A stretch of 64,000 nt of DNA from NCBI RefSeq assembly GCF_009650435.1, contig NZ_VVIP01000059.1:346450-410449 (forward strand), written 5' to 3'. A program made the translations under genes and the position numbers. Under the pieces are notes generated by a model. That model did no database searches and was not told the DNA's origin. It worked only from the letters and a program-made list of their open reading frames with translations. The DNA is from Foetidibacter luteolus. Lineage in GTDB: Bacteria > Bacteroidota > Bacteroidia > Chitinophagales > Chitinophagaceae. Of the stretch, positions 6,702 through 15,311 are shown piece by piece; position 1 is the first letter of the stretch; every line of letters begins with the position of its first letter.

Positions 6702-9455
6702 TTATACCAATGTTGCCAGGCTTTCCTCAATGGTTTTTATGCGGGCTTCCGCATCGGCTTGTTTTTTTCTTTCATACGCTACCGCCTCGGGTTTGGCGTT
6801 TTGTACAAAACGTTCGTTACCCAGTTTTTTTTGTACGCTTTCCAGGAATTTTTTCTGGTATTCCAGGTCTTTCAGTAGTTCCTCCTTCAATGCATCCGTA
6901 TCAACCTGTTTGCCGGTTACAATAAAGAACTTGTCTTTTTCTACAGCAACAACAGTTGAATGGGCAATGGGTTCGGCAGTATAGGCAACAACCGCGGCGT
7001 TTACCTGCCGGGCCAGTATGCCTTCAATGGCTTTAAACATGGTGCCTGAATCCGTTTGAATATGCAGCTCAATGGCCTCTTTGGGCTTTAACTGGTTTTT
7101 GTTACGGGCATCACGTATGGCTGAAATTACTTTTTTCAGCAGTTCGCCTTCCTGCAATACCAGCGGATCTGCGCTGGCGGCAGGCTCTAACTGTTTTACG
7201 CACAGGTCGTCTGCTCTTTCCTGCAACTGGTGATAAATTTCCTCTGTTACAAAGGGCATGTAAGGGTGCAGCAACTGCAGCAGTTTATCAAAATAAGTCA
7301 CAGTTTTATCATACACTGCGGCGTCTATTGGCTGCTCAAAGCCAGGCTTCACCCATTCCAGGTACCAGTTGCAAAAGTCGTCCCATACCAGCGAATAGAT
7401 AGTTTTAAGCGCTTCACTAAGCCTGAACTGCTTCATCAACCCGTCAACCTCGGCCGTAGCCTGGTTCAGCCTGTTTTCAAACCAGGTAACCGCAAAATGA
7501 GTGGTGAGTGGTGAGTGGTGAGTAGAAGAATCTGTTTCGTCACCTACTGACTTCTTGTCTCCTTGACTCGTTGACTCTCCTTCCTGGCTTTTTGACTCCT
7601 TGTCTCCCTGACTCCTTGACTCCTCGCTTTCCTGGCCGCCTGATTTCTTCCCTTCCCACATTTTTACCAACTTTAGCGCATTCCATATCTTGTTGTTGAA
7701 GCTACGGCCCTGTTCAAGGCTGGCTTCATCAAACAGCAGGTCGTTACCGGCAGGCGAAGAAATCATGATACCGAAGCGTACAGCGTCCGCACCGTACTTG
7801 TCAATCAGTTCCAGCAGGTCGGGGGAATTGCCCAACTGCTTGCTCATTTTACGGCCGAGCTTATCCCGCACCATACCGGTAAAGTACACATCGGCAAAAG
7901 GTTTTTCCTTTTTGTATTCCATGCCGGCCATAATCATGCGGGCCACCCAGAAAAATATGATATCCTGCCCGGTTACCAGTACAGAAGTGGGGTAGTAGTA
8001 GTTAATGTCTTCATTGCCGGGATTGGTGATGCCATTAAATACTTCCATAGGCCACAACCAGGAGGAGAACCAGGTATCCAGCACATCTTCATCTCTTGTA
8101 AGCTGCATGTCGCGGGTTTGCGGTTGCTCTTCGTGCAGGGCTTCCAGGCTTTCCGCTACGTAACAATTGCCTGCTTCGTCATACCATGCGGGTATTTGCT
8201 GCCCCCACCAAAGCTGCCGGCTAATGCACCAGTCTTTTACGTTTTCCAGCCAATATTTGTAGGTTGCCAGGAATTTATCGCCGGGGTGTATCCGTATATC
8301 GCCACTGGTAACAGCCTCCAGCGCCGGGCCGGCCATTTCCTTCATCTTTAAAAACCATTGGGTAGAAATGCGGGGTTCTACTACCGTATCGGGATTGCGC
8401 TGGCTAAAGCCCAGGCGGGTGGTATAATCTTCTTCTTTAACCAGCAGTCCATCGGCTTTTAACTGCTCAATGGATTTTTTGCGGGCCTCAAACCTGTCAA
8501 GCCCTACAAATACCTGCGCGGCTTCGCTTAATGTGCCGTCTTCGTTCAGGGTGTCTATTACTTCCAGGTTGTGCTTCAGGCCCAGGTTATAGTCGTTAAT
8601 GTCGTGGGCAGGTGTAACTTTTAGAGCGCCGGTTCCAAATTCCTTGTCAACATATTCGTCAAATATTACCGGCACGGCGCGGTTAACCAGTGGCACAATC
8701 AGTTTTTTGCCTGCCAGGTGTGCATATCGCTGGTCTGTGGGGTTAACGCAAACGGCTGTATCGCCCATAATGGTTTCCGGACGCTGGGTAGCAATAACTA
8801 CATGATCGCCGGATGCATCAGGGCTGCCTGTTTCGCTGGCCACCAGGTATTTTACATAATATAGTTTACCCTGCAGGTCTTTATAATCTACTTCTTCATC
8901 GCTAAGGGCAGTCAGCGCCTTGGTATCCCAGTTTATCATACGGGCACCCCGGTAAATAAGCCCTTTTTTAAACAGGTCAGCAAACACTTTCATTACGGCT
9001 TTGTAATAATGGTCGTCCATAGTAAAGCTAACCCTTTCCCAATCTACGCTGCAACCCAGTTTTTTAATCTGGCTGTAAATGATGCTGCCGTATTTTTCTT
9101 TCCATTCAAACGCGTATTTCAGGAATTCCTCACGGGTAAGGTCGGCTTTTTTAATGCCCTTTTCCTTGTCCAGCATCTGCACTACTTTGGCTTCGGTGGC
9201 AATGGAAGCATGGTCGCTGCCGGGTACCCAGCAGGCGTTAAAGCCGCTCATACGGGCCCTGCGCACCAGTATATCCTGTACGGTTTCATTAAGGGTGTGG
9301 CCCATGTGCAGCACACCGGTAACATTGGGGGGCGGTATTACTACGGTATAAGGTGGGCGGCTATCGGGTTTGCTGTTGAAATATTTTTTATCCAGCCAGT
9401 GGCGGTACCATTTATGCTCGGCTAAAGAAGGTTCAAAATTTTTGCTCAGTTCCAT
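6702..9455 (-). CDS. valS: Valyl-tRNA synthetase with an inserted low-complexity linker
   Basis: A 917-residue class I synthetase charging tRNA-Val. HMGH (residues 50-53) is the HIGH motif; GRKMSKQLGN is the KMSKS loop with Gln at the last place; the editing domain lies between, and a coiled-coil arm ends the protein (KEELLKDLEYQKKFLESVQKKL). The start is the ATG giving MELSKNFEPS; an upstream frame from 9503 would run through the -7 element. Between the catalytic core (WNALKLVKMWEG) and the anticodon-binding domain (FAVTWFENRL) is an insert of about 48 residues, rich in Ser, Glu, Gln, Asp and Lys (residues about 606-653). Its DNA is the simple repeat found elsewhere between genes. Confidence 0.97.
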   Translation of the reverse strand: MELSKNFEPSLAEHKWYRHWLDKKYFNSKPDSRPPYTVVIPPPNVTGVLHMGHTLNETVQDILVRRARMSGFNACWVPGSDHASIATEAKVVQMLDKEKGIKKADLTREEFLKYAFEWKEKYGSIIYSQIKKLGCSVDWERVSFTMDDHYYKAVMKVFADLFKKGLIYRGARMINWDTKALTALSDEEVDYKDLQGKLYYVKYLVASETGSPDASGDHVVIATQRPETIMGDTAVCVNPTDQRYAHLAGKKLIVPLVNRAVPVIFDEYVDKEFGTGALKVTPAHDINDYNLGLKHNLEVIDTLNEDGTLSEAAQVFVGLDRFEARKKSIEQLKADGLLVKEEDYTTRLGFSQRNPDTVVEPRISTQWFLKMKEMAGPALEAVTSGDIRIHPGDKFLATYKYWLENVKDWCISRQLWWGQQIPAWYDEAGNCYVAESLEALHEEQPQTRDMQLTRDEDVLDTWFSSWLWPMEVFNGITNPGNEDINYYYPTSVLVTGQDIIFFWVARMIMAGMEYKKEKPFADVYFTGMVRDKLGRKMSKQLGNSPDLLELIDKYGADAVRFGIMISSPAGNDLLFDEASLEQGRSFNNKIWNALKLVKMWEGKKSGGQESEESRSQGDKESKSQEGESTSQGDKKSVGDETDSSTHHSPLTTHFAVTWFENRLNQATAEVDGLMKQFRLSEALKTIYSLVWDDFCNWYLEWVKPGFEQPIDAAVYDKTVTYFDKLLQLLHPYMPFVTEEIYHQLQERADDLCVKQLEPAASADPLVLQEGELLKKVISAIRDARNKNQLKPKEAIELHIQTDSGTMFKAIEGILARQVNAAVVAYTAEPIAHSTVVAVEKDKFFIVTGKQVDTDALKEELLKDLEYQKKFLESVQKKLGNERFVQNAKPEAVAYERKKQADAEARIKTIEESLATLV
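7497..7640. repeat. Simple-sequence block inside valS, in frame
   Basis: GAGTGGTGAGTGGTGAGTGG is followed by runs of TGACTCCTTG and TTGTCTCC words. The same words occur between genes at 42015-42040, 45850-45880, 46033-46058 and 43795-43840. The length is a multiple of three and no stop is made, so valS stays open across it. Confidence 0.85.
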
Positions 9456-9500
9456 TATTCGCTGTTTGCTGATATATTGAAGTTTCAAAAAAACGGGCTG

Positions 9501-9508
9501 CAAAAGTA
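9501..9508 (-). promoter_or_regulatory. -7 promoter element of valS
   Basis: TACTTTTG on the minus strand, 46 bases upstream of the valS ATG at 9455. It supports that ATG over the longer open frame. Confidence 0.6.
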
Positions 9509-9593
9509 AGCATTCCGGCGGGCAGTAAAGAGGGGCGCAACAAAAAAGCCCTTCATCAACTGAAAGGCTTTGAAATTTTTTGCAGAAACAGCA

Positions 9594-9851
9594 TTACCAC
9601 AACAACATTTTGGTATCCCAGCGGCCCGCGTTGGTTGATTGAACCGGGGCGTCAGGTTCACTGGTTTCGCTAAACTCTTGCACCACTTTAGTGGCCTCCT
9701 GTATAGTAGTAGCTGATTCGTTGCAGATTTTTTTAGTGCAGTCTTGCACAGAAGTCTTTACTTTTTCTTTGGCTTTACTTACCAGGCTGTAACCGTTTGT
9801 GCAACCCGTAAGAAAGGCCAACAAAACAATTAGAGATAATAGTTTACGCAT
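9594..9851 (-). CDS. Small lipoprotein, unknown function
   Basis: An 85-residue protein from the ATG giving MRKLLSLIVLL. A lipoprotein signal is clear: basic start, hydrophobic core and lipobox FLTGC with Cys17. The mature part (about 68 residues) is hydrophilic with a likely helix (SKAKEKVKTSVQDCTKKI) and two further Cys residues that could form a disulfide. No family recognised. A perfect -7 element TACATTTG lies about 19 bases upstream of the ATG, which supports a real gene. It sits between valS and a hypothetical exported protein, as a single unit. Function cannot be guessed. Confidence 0.7.
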   Translation of the reverse strand: MRKLLSLIVLLAFLTGCTNGYSLVSKAKEKVKTSVQDCTKKICNESATTIQEATKVVQEFSETSEPDAPVQSTNAGRWDTKMLLW

Positions 9852-9869
9852 ACAGCAGGTTTTGCCCGA

Positions 9870-9877
9870 CAAATGTA
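9870..9877 (-). promoter_or_regulatory. -7 promoter element of the small lipoprotein gene
   Basis: TACATTTG on the minus strand, a perfect TAnnTTTG match, 18 bases before the ATG at 9851. Confidence 0.55.
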
Positions 9878-10255
9878 TAAAAGAAATTCCGGATAGTGGC
9901 TGTTAAAGAATTGTTGTTTGCAGTGGTATTATCGGTTAGCAGACTTTTTTTGACGATGAACGTGTTAGAAAAAAAATTCTATAATGCGGAAAAAGCCGGG
10001 CTTTTGTCAATGCTGAATGGCTGCGGGATTGAAACGGAAACCCCGCTACCCCTGAAGGGGGAATGCAGCGCGGCGGGGTAGCGGAGTTGCAGTGAAAAGC
10101 CCGGACCACCGCCGATTAGAAATTCTTTACCGAAAGCCCCAAAATTCTTACCGGCACATTCGTTGCAGTTATCATAATATTTGGAAACGCAAAACGTTAA
10201 CCTGGCTATAAACCACAAATTGTGTGAACTTAGCTATAGATTTAAACCAGTGAGC
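9878..10255. other. Intergenic gap with a diverged R2-like piece
   Basis: About 380 bases. Apart from the R2-like piece at 10025-10105 I see no gene, RNA or clear promoter. Confidence 0.6.
10025..10105 (-). repeat. Diverged R2-like element
   Basis: GGGATTGAAACGGAAACCCC, then GGCGGGGTAGCGGAGTTGCA and GAAAAGCCCGGA follow the R2 order on the minus strand (GGGATTGAAACGG, CCCCGGTG, GGAAAGCCCGG), but the middle differs. ACCCCGCTACC and GGCGGGGTAGCGG form a hairpin. Older or separate branch of R2. Confidence 0.55.
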
Positions 10256-10936
10256 ATGAAATACCTGTTACTTTTTTGTATGGTTGCTGCCGGCGGCAAC
10301 CTTAGTGCACAGTGTAAAACTTTTACCATTGGTGTAAAAGGCGACACGCTAAACTGTATTGACGTAAACAACATGAAACAGGGCAAATGGGTGGAACACA
10401 TTGAGCCCTTGCGTGGAGAGCCTGGCTATGAGCAGGAAGGGGTTTACAAAAACAGTAAAAAAGATGGGTTGTGGCGCAAATACAGTTTGCAGGGCGATAT
10501 ACTGGCCATGGAAAACTACCGCTTTGGCAATAAAAATGGCCGCTGCCAGTATTTTAACCTTAATGGCCTGGTACGGGAAGAAAGCTGGCGGGCCATAGAC
10601 CCTGCCAACCCTTACGACACCATTAATGTGTACGACCTGAAGGATGAAAATAAAATTTACGCCAAGGTGATACGGGTAGACGCATCTGTGGTAAAACATG
10701 GCGAATGGCGCTATTATGACCCCGTTACCGGCGCTTTGGAAAAAACAGAAAATTACCAGCTTGGCCAGATTTATGAGCCTAACAAAAAAGTTACAGTAAT
10801 TGATGCGTCAGCCGGGGATTCTACAAAAACCGCGCAAGCTGACAAAAAGGTGAAGCCTAAAGAAATAGCCGAATGGGAAAAGAAAAACTCCGGCAAGAAA
10901 AAAATTAAGGTGAGGGATGGCAGAACCGGTTACTAA
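10256..10936 (+). CDS. Exported protein with MORN/YwqK-like repeats
   Basis: A 226-residue protein; the start is placed at the ATG giving MKYLLLFCMVAAG because this yields a clean signal peptide ending near NLSAQ. The mature part has repeats of the pattern G-x-W-x-x-Y/H-x(n)-G, for example GKWVEHIEPL, DGLWRKYSLQGDI, NGRCQYFNLNGLV and HGEWRYYDPVTGAL. These resemble the toxin-antitoxin-like YwqK/MORN repeats common in Bacteroidota exported proteins; an outer-surface or periplasmic structural role is only inference. The C-terminus is Lys-rich (KKVKPKEIAEWEKKNSGKKK). It converges with the cobalamin adenosyltransferase gene, five bases apart. Confidence 0.75.
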   Translation: MKYLLLFCMVAAGGNLSAQCKTFTIGVKGDTLNCIDVNNMKQGKWVEHIEPLRGEPGYEQEGVYKNSKKDGLWRKYSLQGDILAMENYRFGNKNGRCQYFNLNGLVREESWRAIDPANPYDTINVYDLKDENKIYAKVIRVDASVVKHGEWRYYDPVTGALEKTENYQLGQIYEPNKKVTVIDASAGDSTKTAQADKKVKPKEIAEWEKKNSGKKKIKVRDGRTGY

Positions 10937-10941
10937 CCCCC

Positions 10942-11505
10942 TTATTTCACCCTTGGCTTCCAGGCAACTTCCTCCACATTTAATAAATGGCCGGTATAAC
11001 GTGCCAGCACAAAAAGATAATCACTAAGGCGGTTAAGGTATTTAATAACCAGCGGCTCTACAAAGCTTTCCTCCAGCTGCATGGCCACGCAAATTCTTTC
11101 GGCACGGCGGCAAACGCAGCGGGCAATATGTGCGGTTGAAACGGCTGCATGCCCACCCGGCAATATAAAATGTCGCATAGGCGGCAACACTTCGTTCATG
11201 GCGTCTATCTCTTTTTCCAGCAGGATAATGTCGGTTTCCAACAGGTCGGGAATTTTCATCAGCGGTTCTTTGTCGGGGTCGCAGGCAAGCGAAGAGCCGA
11301 TGGTGAACAACCTGTCCTGTACTTCTTTTAAAATAGCTTTGGAAGGTTCGTGGGGTAATTGATCACCAAGCAGGCCAATGAAAGAATTCAACTCATCCAC
11401 CGTACCATAACTTTCAATACGCAGGCTGCTTTTAAGCACCCTTGTGCCGCCGATAAGAGATGTTTTGCCGGTATCGCCTGTTTTGGTATATATTTTTAAA
11501 GCCAT
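10942..11505 (-). CDS. ATP:cob(I)alamin adenosyltransferase, PduO type
   Basis: A 187-residue PduO-type adenosyltransferase that transfers the adenosyl group of ATP to cob(I)alamin to make coenzyme B12. The N-terminal ATP-binding strand-loop TKTGDTGKTSL (residues 6-16), the ESYGTVDELNSFIG helix and the trimer-interface FILPGG, CRRAER and NRLSDYLF motifs are complete and in order. Length is normal for the single-domain form. It is a single gene, with no B12 enzymes next to it, so the consumer (for example methylmalonyl-CoA mutase) must lie elsewhere. Cytoplasmic. Confidence 0.95.
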   Translation of the reverse strand: MALKIYTKTGDTGKTSLIGGTRVLKSSLRIESYGTVDELNSFIGLLGDQLPHEPSKAILKEVQDRLFTIGSSLACDPDKEPLMKIPDLLETDIILLEKEIDAMNEVLPPMRHFILPGGHAAVSTAHIARCVCRRAERICVAMQLEESFVEPLVIKYLNRLSDYLFVLARYTGHLLNVEEVAWKPRVK

Positions 11506-11826
11506 AATGATATGTTTTGTCGAGTTGTTGAGTGACTAAAGGTCTGCAAAAAACTGGGAGTGGCTGATGAGATTTTTGTTTGAAGAAACACGGGAGTAAT
11601 AATAATGGCGCGACACCCTAACCGGCGGTTTTGGAAGTACCGGACTATAGGTTTTGCAGGACGGTATGCAGCCACTAATATTAATAACAATGCACAACAG
11701 CCAAAGCCCCGGGGCAACATGTTTAGCAGTTAAAAGTTATGGTGACCGGGAACGCTGTAGTGCGATATGTTTACCAGTTATTTTGTAAAGGTTGCCAACA
11801 CCCGCTACGTGTAACCGGTACCGTGC

Positions 11827-11937
11827 TTTCGGGTGAGGGATTGAAGCGGTTACCCCGGTGAGGCCATGGCAGCATGGCTCTTGTGCCGGAGTAATAGCGG
11901 AAAGCCCGGCCCGAGGAACGAGGGACCCCCCCAAAAA
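11827..11937 (-). repeat. R2 interspersed repeat
   Basis: Minus-strand copy with the CCCTCGTTCCTCGGG version of the left hairpin. GAGGCCATG-GCAG-CATGGCTC in its middle forms a near-perfect hairpin. Confidence 0.85.
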
Positions 11938-11943
11938 AATATC

Positions 11944-11980
11944 AAAAAAAGCCGCAGGCATTTTTTGCTGCGGCTTTTAC
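11944..11980 (-). terminator. Terminator of the desaturase gene
   Basis: On the minus strand GCCGCAG (11974-11968) pairs with CTGCGGC (11957-11951) and runs into seven Ts. The plus strand also ends in TTTT, so it may work both ways. Confidence 0.85.
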
Positions 11981-11998
11981 TATAGGAGTAATACAATT

Positions 11999-13006
11999 TT
12001 ACTTTACTTCTTCGGCAAGTAATTCTTTGTCGGCCATTTGTGCCGTGGCCACTTTTACTTTGCCACGCTCTTTGCGTATGATGCGGGAGAACAGGGAAAT
12101 CTCCTGGTCGAACAAAAAGCGGAAAAACAATTTAAACCACGAAGTATGGTAATATAAAGAGTTGTAGTAAGCTGGCGCTGTTTGCCTTATCTGCGGCAAC
12201 TTGTTCCAGGGGATGGAAGGAAAATCGTGGTGCTCATTATGATAACCTACGTTAAAAGCCACCGTATTGAGTGTGCCGTAATAGCTATAGGTTTCCTGGT
12301 TTTCTTTTACAATATAATGTTCCTGTATCCAGCGGGCGCCCAGCGGGTGCAGGCCTACGGAAAAGAAAAAGCTTAACAGCAAAAAAGCTACGGCTTTCCA
12401 TCCAAACAACATCCACATGGCAGTGGTGAAAATAATTTGCACGCCAAAATTGAGAGCGCTCCATTTATCAAAAGCCTGTATTTCCTTCAATCTTGAAATG
12501 CGGAACAACTGGAAGAAGGGGTACAGCAGCAGCCAAAGAACTTTGCCTATAAAGTAATTGTTGATGAGTTTAGCCTCCCAATGATTGGGCAGGTCGGCAT
12601 CCAGTTCATGCACACCCTGGAAAGAATGGTGCTTTAAGTGATAACGTTCAAACGCCACAGAACTTGGCAATACCTGCGGCACGTTGGCAAAAATACCGGC
12701 CAGCCTGTTGGCTATTTTGCCTTTAAAAAGCAACTGGTGTGCACATTCGTGAATCATTACAAACAGCGCATGGTCAGCAAAGGCACCTACAAAGTAGGCC
12801 ACCGCAATAATAAGCCACCAGCTTTGGCTGGCCAGCAAAATGGCGAGTGTAACCTGCAATGCCACCAACCCGAGAATGGCAAAAAAAGTATACGGGTTTT
12901 TACCTATCAGTTTCCTGATATCGGGGTGCTGTTTTAAAATCTGCTTGGTGCGGTCGCGGTGCGGTTCCGGCACGTTGGAATGGATAAAGTCGGTTCTTTT
13001 GGCCAA
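11999..13006 (-). CDS. Membrane fatty-acid desaturase, sphingolipid delta-4 desaturase-like
   Basis: A 335-residue di-iron membrane desaturase. The three histidine boxes are HECAH (86-90), HLKHH (123-127) and HNEHH (256-260), with hydrophobic segments between them. Beyond the boxes it resembles eukaryotic dihydroceramide delta-4 desaturase (DES1) as I recall it: the start (PEPHRDRTKQILKQHPDI), GLHPLGARWIQEHY, ETYSYYGTLN and FNVGYHNEHHDFP. I therefore infer desaturation of a sphingoid or ceramide chain, which fits a phylum that makes sphingolipids; acyl-lipid desaturation is the alternative. The start is a TTG: no ATG precedes it in frame before a stop. A strong terminator follows. Confidence 0.85.
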   Translation of the reverse strand: MAKRTDFIHSNVPEPHRDRTKQILKQHPDIRKLIGKNPYTFFAILGLVALQVTLAILLASQSWWLIIAVAYFVGAFADHALFVMIHECAHQLLFKGKIANRLAGIFANVPQVLPSSVAFERYHLKHHSFQGVHELDADLPNHWEAKLINNYFIGKVLWLLLYPFFQLFRISRLKEIQAFDKWSALNFGVQIIFTTAMWMLFGWKAVAFLLLSFFFSVGLHPLGARWIQEHYIVKENQETYSYYGTLNTVAFNVGYHNEHHDFPSIPWNKLPQIRQTAPAYYNSLYYHTSWFKLFFRFLFDQEISLFSRIIRKERGKVKVATAQMADKELLAEEVK

Positions 13007-13160
13007 AATGATAAAGTTTGTTGATGCTTTGAATTGAACAAGATAACGCTATATTATGATGCCAGAAGCGTTTTGCGCATTATTTTTCGCTTAAAGGAAA
13101 CAAATGCGCCTGGCAATGGTTTGCAACAAACCGTTAAAGAAACCGGTGTTGCAACCTGTG

Positions 13161-14054
13161 CTAACTAACACCATTAGTTGCTGCTTCTTTGTGGATTTTG
13201 CCCACCAGGCCCTGTAACACTTTTCCGGGGCCGGCTTCTGTAAATTCTTTAGCGCCATCGGCAACCATGGCCTGTACGCTTTGCGTCCACCGCACGGCGC
13301 CGGTAAGCTGGTTGATAAGGTTGGTTTTTATTTCGGCAACATTTGTTACAGCTTTGGCCACGACGTTCTGGTAAACCGGGCAGGACGCCGGGCTGAATGT
13401 TGTGGCATTAATGGCGGCAGATAATTCTTCTTTAGCCGGCGCCATTAACGGGGAATGGAAAGCGCCGCCTACCGGCAATATCAACGCCCTTTTTGCACCG
13501 GCGGCTTTCATTCTCTCACAGGCAATTTCGACGCCTTTTACAGAGCCGCTTATTACAAGCTGGCCCGGGCAATTGTAATTGGCAGCAACCACTATCTCAC
13601 CGGTTTCGTTTTGTACTTCGGCGCATATTTCTTCCACTTTTTCATCGCTGAGCGCTAATACGGCAGCCATGGTAGAAGGGCGCATCTCACATGCTTTTTG
13701 CATGGCCAGTGCCCGTATGCTTACCAGCTTAAGGGCGTCTTCAAAACTTAGTACATTGTTGGCAACCAGGGCAGAAAATTCGCCGAGGGAGTGACCGGCC
13801 ACCATATCGGGACTTGCATTTTCCAGTGTTTTAAACGCGGCTACTGAGTGCAGAAAAACGGCAGGTTGTGTAACCCTGGTTTGTTTCAGCTCTTCATCAG
13901 TTCCTCCAAACATAATATCACTAATGCGAAAACCTAGTATATCGTTGGCCTGTTCAAAAAGTTGTTGTACAGTTTCATTAGATTCATACAGGGCTTTGCC
14001 CATACCACTAAACTGCGATCCCTGCCCGGGAAACACAAATGCATGTTTACTCAT
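13161..14054 (-). CDS. fabD: Malonyl-CoA:ACP transacylase
   Basis: A 297-residue FabD, which moves malonyl from CoA to acyl carrier protein for fatty-acid synthesis. FPGQGSQ (8-14) forms the oxyanion region, GHSLGE holds the nucleophile Ser89, and the partner His lies in GGAFHSPLM (about 198). The late ETGPG-like TEAGPGKVLQGL is present. The ATG at 14054 follows a perfect -7 element. It is a single gene, not next to other fab genes, and diverges from the Uma2 gene. Confidence 0.96.
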   Translation of the reverse strand: MSKHAFVFPGQGSQFSGMGKALYESNETVQQLFEQANDILGFRISDIMFGGTDEELKQTRVTQPAVFLHSVAAFKTLENASPDMVAGHSLGEFSALVANNVLSFEDALKLVSIRALAMQKACEMRPSTMAAVLALSDEKVEEICAEVQNETGEIVVAANYNCPGQLVISGSVKGVEIACERMKAAGAKRALILPVGGAFHSPLMAPAKEELSAAINATTFSPASCPVYQNVVAKAVTNVAEIKTNLINQLTGAVRWTQSVQAMVADGAKEFTEAGPGKVLQGLVGKIHKEAATNGVS

Positions 14055-14073
14055 GTCGGTTTGGTTAAGTGGG

Positions 14074-14081
14074 CAAAAATA
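14074..14081 (-). promoter_or_regulatory. -7 promoter element of fabD
   Basis: TATTTTTG on the minus strand, 20 bases before the fabD ATG. A TTTG lies about 22 bases further upstream on the same strand, near the expected -33 site. Confidence 0.6.
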
Positions 14082-14131
14082 ACGTTGTTATTGAATGAAA
14101 AAACAAAAAAAAAGCTACATTTAAAACGGAT

Positions 14132-14674
14132 ATGAGCTTTGAATTAACCATACAGGATATACCTCACTATACTTATAAAGATTATGAGATATGGGATGGC
14201 GACTGGGAGTTGATAAGGGGTATTCCCTATGCTATGGCACCTGCGCCAGACTGGAAACACCAAAACACCGGTGGCGAGTTTGTTTACAGGTTTAAAGAGG
14301 CGTTTGAAAAAACAAAAGCGAACTGTGGCTGCGTGGTATTATATGAATGCGATTGGAAAGTTACTGATGATACTGTTGTCCGCCCTGATGTAATGATAGT
14401 ATGTGAACCAATCGAAGGCAAGTACCCCGTTAATCCTCCTGCCCTGATAGTTGAGATATTGTCGCCTTCCACGGTTTTAAAGGACAGGAACACCAAATTT
14501 AACCTGTACCAGTCCTACGGTGTAAAATATTACCTGGTAGCCAATATGGAAAGAAAGGAGCTGGAACTGTACACGTTGCAGGACAATGTGTATAAACAGC
14601 AGCACGGCTTAACATGCTTTAATCTTACCGGCAACTGCAGTATTGAGGTGGATGTATGGCGACTGCTTGTTTAA
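14132..14674 (+). CDS. Uma2 family (DUF820) endonuclease-fold protein
   Basis: A 180-residue Uma2/DUF820 protein with a PD-(D/E)XK nuclease fold. Visible core: the early WELIRGIPYAMAPAPDWKHQ, then VVRPDVMIVC (catalytic Asp), PPALIVEILSPSTVLKDRNTK (Glu and the final Lys region) and KYYLVANMERKELELY. Such genes are most abundant in cyanobacteria and occur in Bacteroidota; cellular role is unknown. A near-consensus TACATTTA lies 16 bases upstream. Its stop codon overlaps the folE stop on the other strand (14671-14674). Confidence 0.9.
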   Translation: MSFELTIQDIPHYTYKDYEIWDGDWELIRGIPYAMAPAPDWKHQNTGGEFVYRFKEAFEKTKANCGCVVLYECDWKVTDDTVVRPDVMIVCEPIEGKYPVNPPALIVEILSPSTVLKDRNTKFNLYQSYGVKYYLVANMERKELELYTLQDNVYKQQHGLTCFNLTGNCSIEVDVWRLLV

Positions 14675-15270
14675 TCCAGCTTGGCGCTGATAAGTTTAAG
14701 AAACTCATTGCGGGTAATATGGTTGTCCAGAAATTCCCCATCAAAAGCAGAAGTAGTGGTTACGGAGTTTTGCTTGCTTACCCCACGCATCATCATACAT
14801 AAATGTTTGGCTTCAATTACTACGGCAACACCCAGTGGGTTAAGGCTTTCTTTTATGGCAGCCATTATTTGTACGGTAAGCCTTTCCTGCACCTGGAGCC
14901 TGCGGCTAAACACATCTACAACCCGGGCTATTTTGCTGAGACCGGTTATCCACCCGTTGGGTATGTAGGCAATATGCGCTTTGCCGATGAATGGCAGCAT
15001 GTGGTGTTCGCACATGCTGTATAACTCAATGTCTTTTACAATCACCATTTCGTTTACGGCCTCGTTAAATTTGGCTGAGTTTAAAATGGCCACGGCATCC
15101 TGCTGGTAGCCCTGGGTTAAAAACTGCATGGCTTTGGCAACACGTTCCGGTGTTTTCTGCAATCCTTCCCTTTCCGCGTCTTCACCCAGCAACTCAATAA
15201 TGTTTTTATACGAACCAGAAAGTTGTGTTGTTATATTTTCATCGTAGTGGTCTGTTTTGCTGTATGCCAT
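14671..15270 (-). CDS. folE: GTP cyclohydrolase I
   Basis: A 199-residue GTP cyclohydrolase I, converting GTP to 7,8-dihydroneopterin triphosphate. The zinc site and active site are seen in SMCEHHMLPFIGKAHIAYIP (Cys and two His) and CMMMRGV (the second Cys and its loop); KIARVVDVFSRRLQVQERL is the signature helix. The start is taken as the ATG at 15270; a GTG directly before it is an alternative. It is the last gene of a leftward unit with two PTPS paralogues, gap 42 bases, which points to use in pterin rather than only folate synthesis. Confidence 0.97.
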   Translation of the reverse strand: MAYSKTDHYDENITTQLSGSYKNIIELLGEDAEREGLQKTPERVAKAMQFLTQGYQQDAVAILNSAKFNEAVNEMVIVKDIELYSMCEHHMLPFIGKAHIAYIPNGWITGLSKIARVVDVFSRRLQVQERLTVQIMAAIKESLNPLGVAVVIEAKHLCMMMRGVSKQNSVTTTSAFDGEFLDNHITRNEFLKLISAKLD

Positions 15271-15311
15271 CACTTTTGTTTTACTGATAGTTCTAAAAGG
15301 TAACCCGCAGG

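Larger units (their letters stand above)
11506..11998. other. Intergenic gap with R2 copy and terminator
   Basis: About 490 bases. It holds an R2 copy (11827-11937) and the desaturase terminator. The part at 11520-11740 shows a short GTTGAGTGAC-type word but no gene; a 74-residue minus-strand frame there resembles nothing. Confidence 0.65.

Noticed and set aside
9896..10081. 61-codon plus-strand frame
   Set aside because: Second half is the diverged R2 element; no promoter or family match.
11737..11961. Minus-strand frame with LVPRAGLSAITPAQ-like peptide
   Set aside because: The same peptide appears wherever R2 lies (16407-16676, 26334-26537); it is translated repeat, not a protein family.
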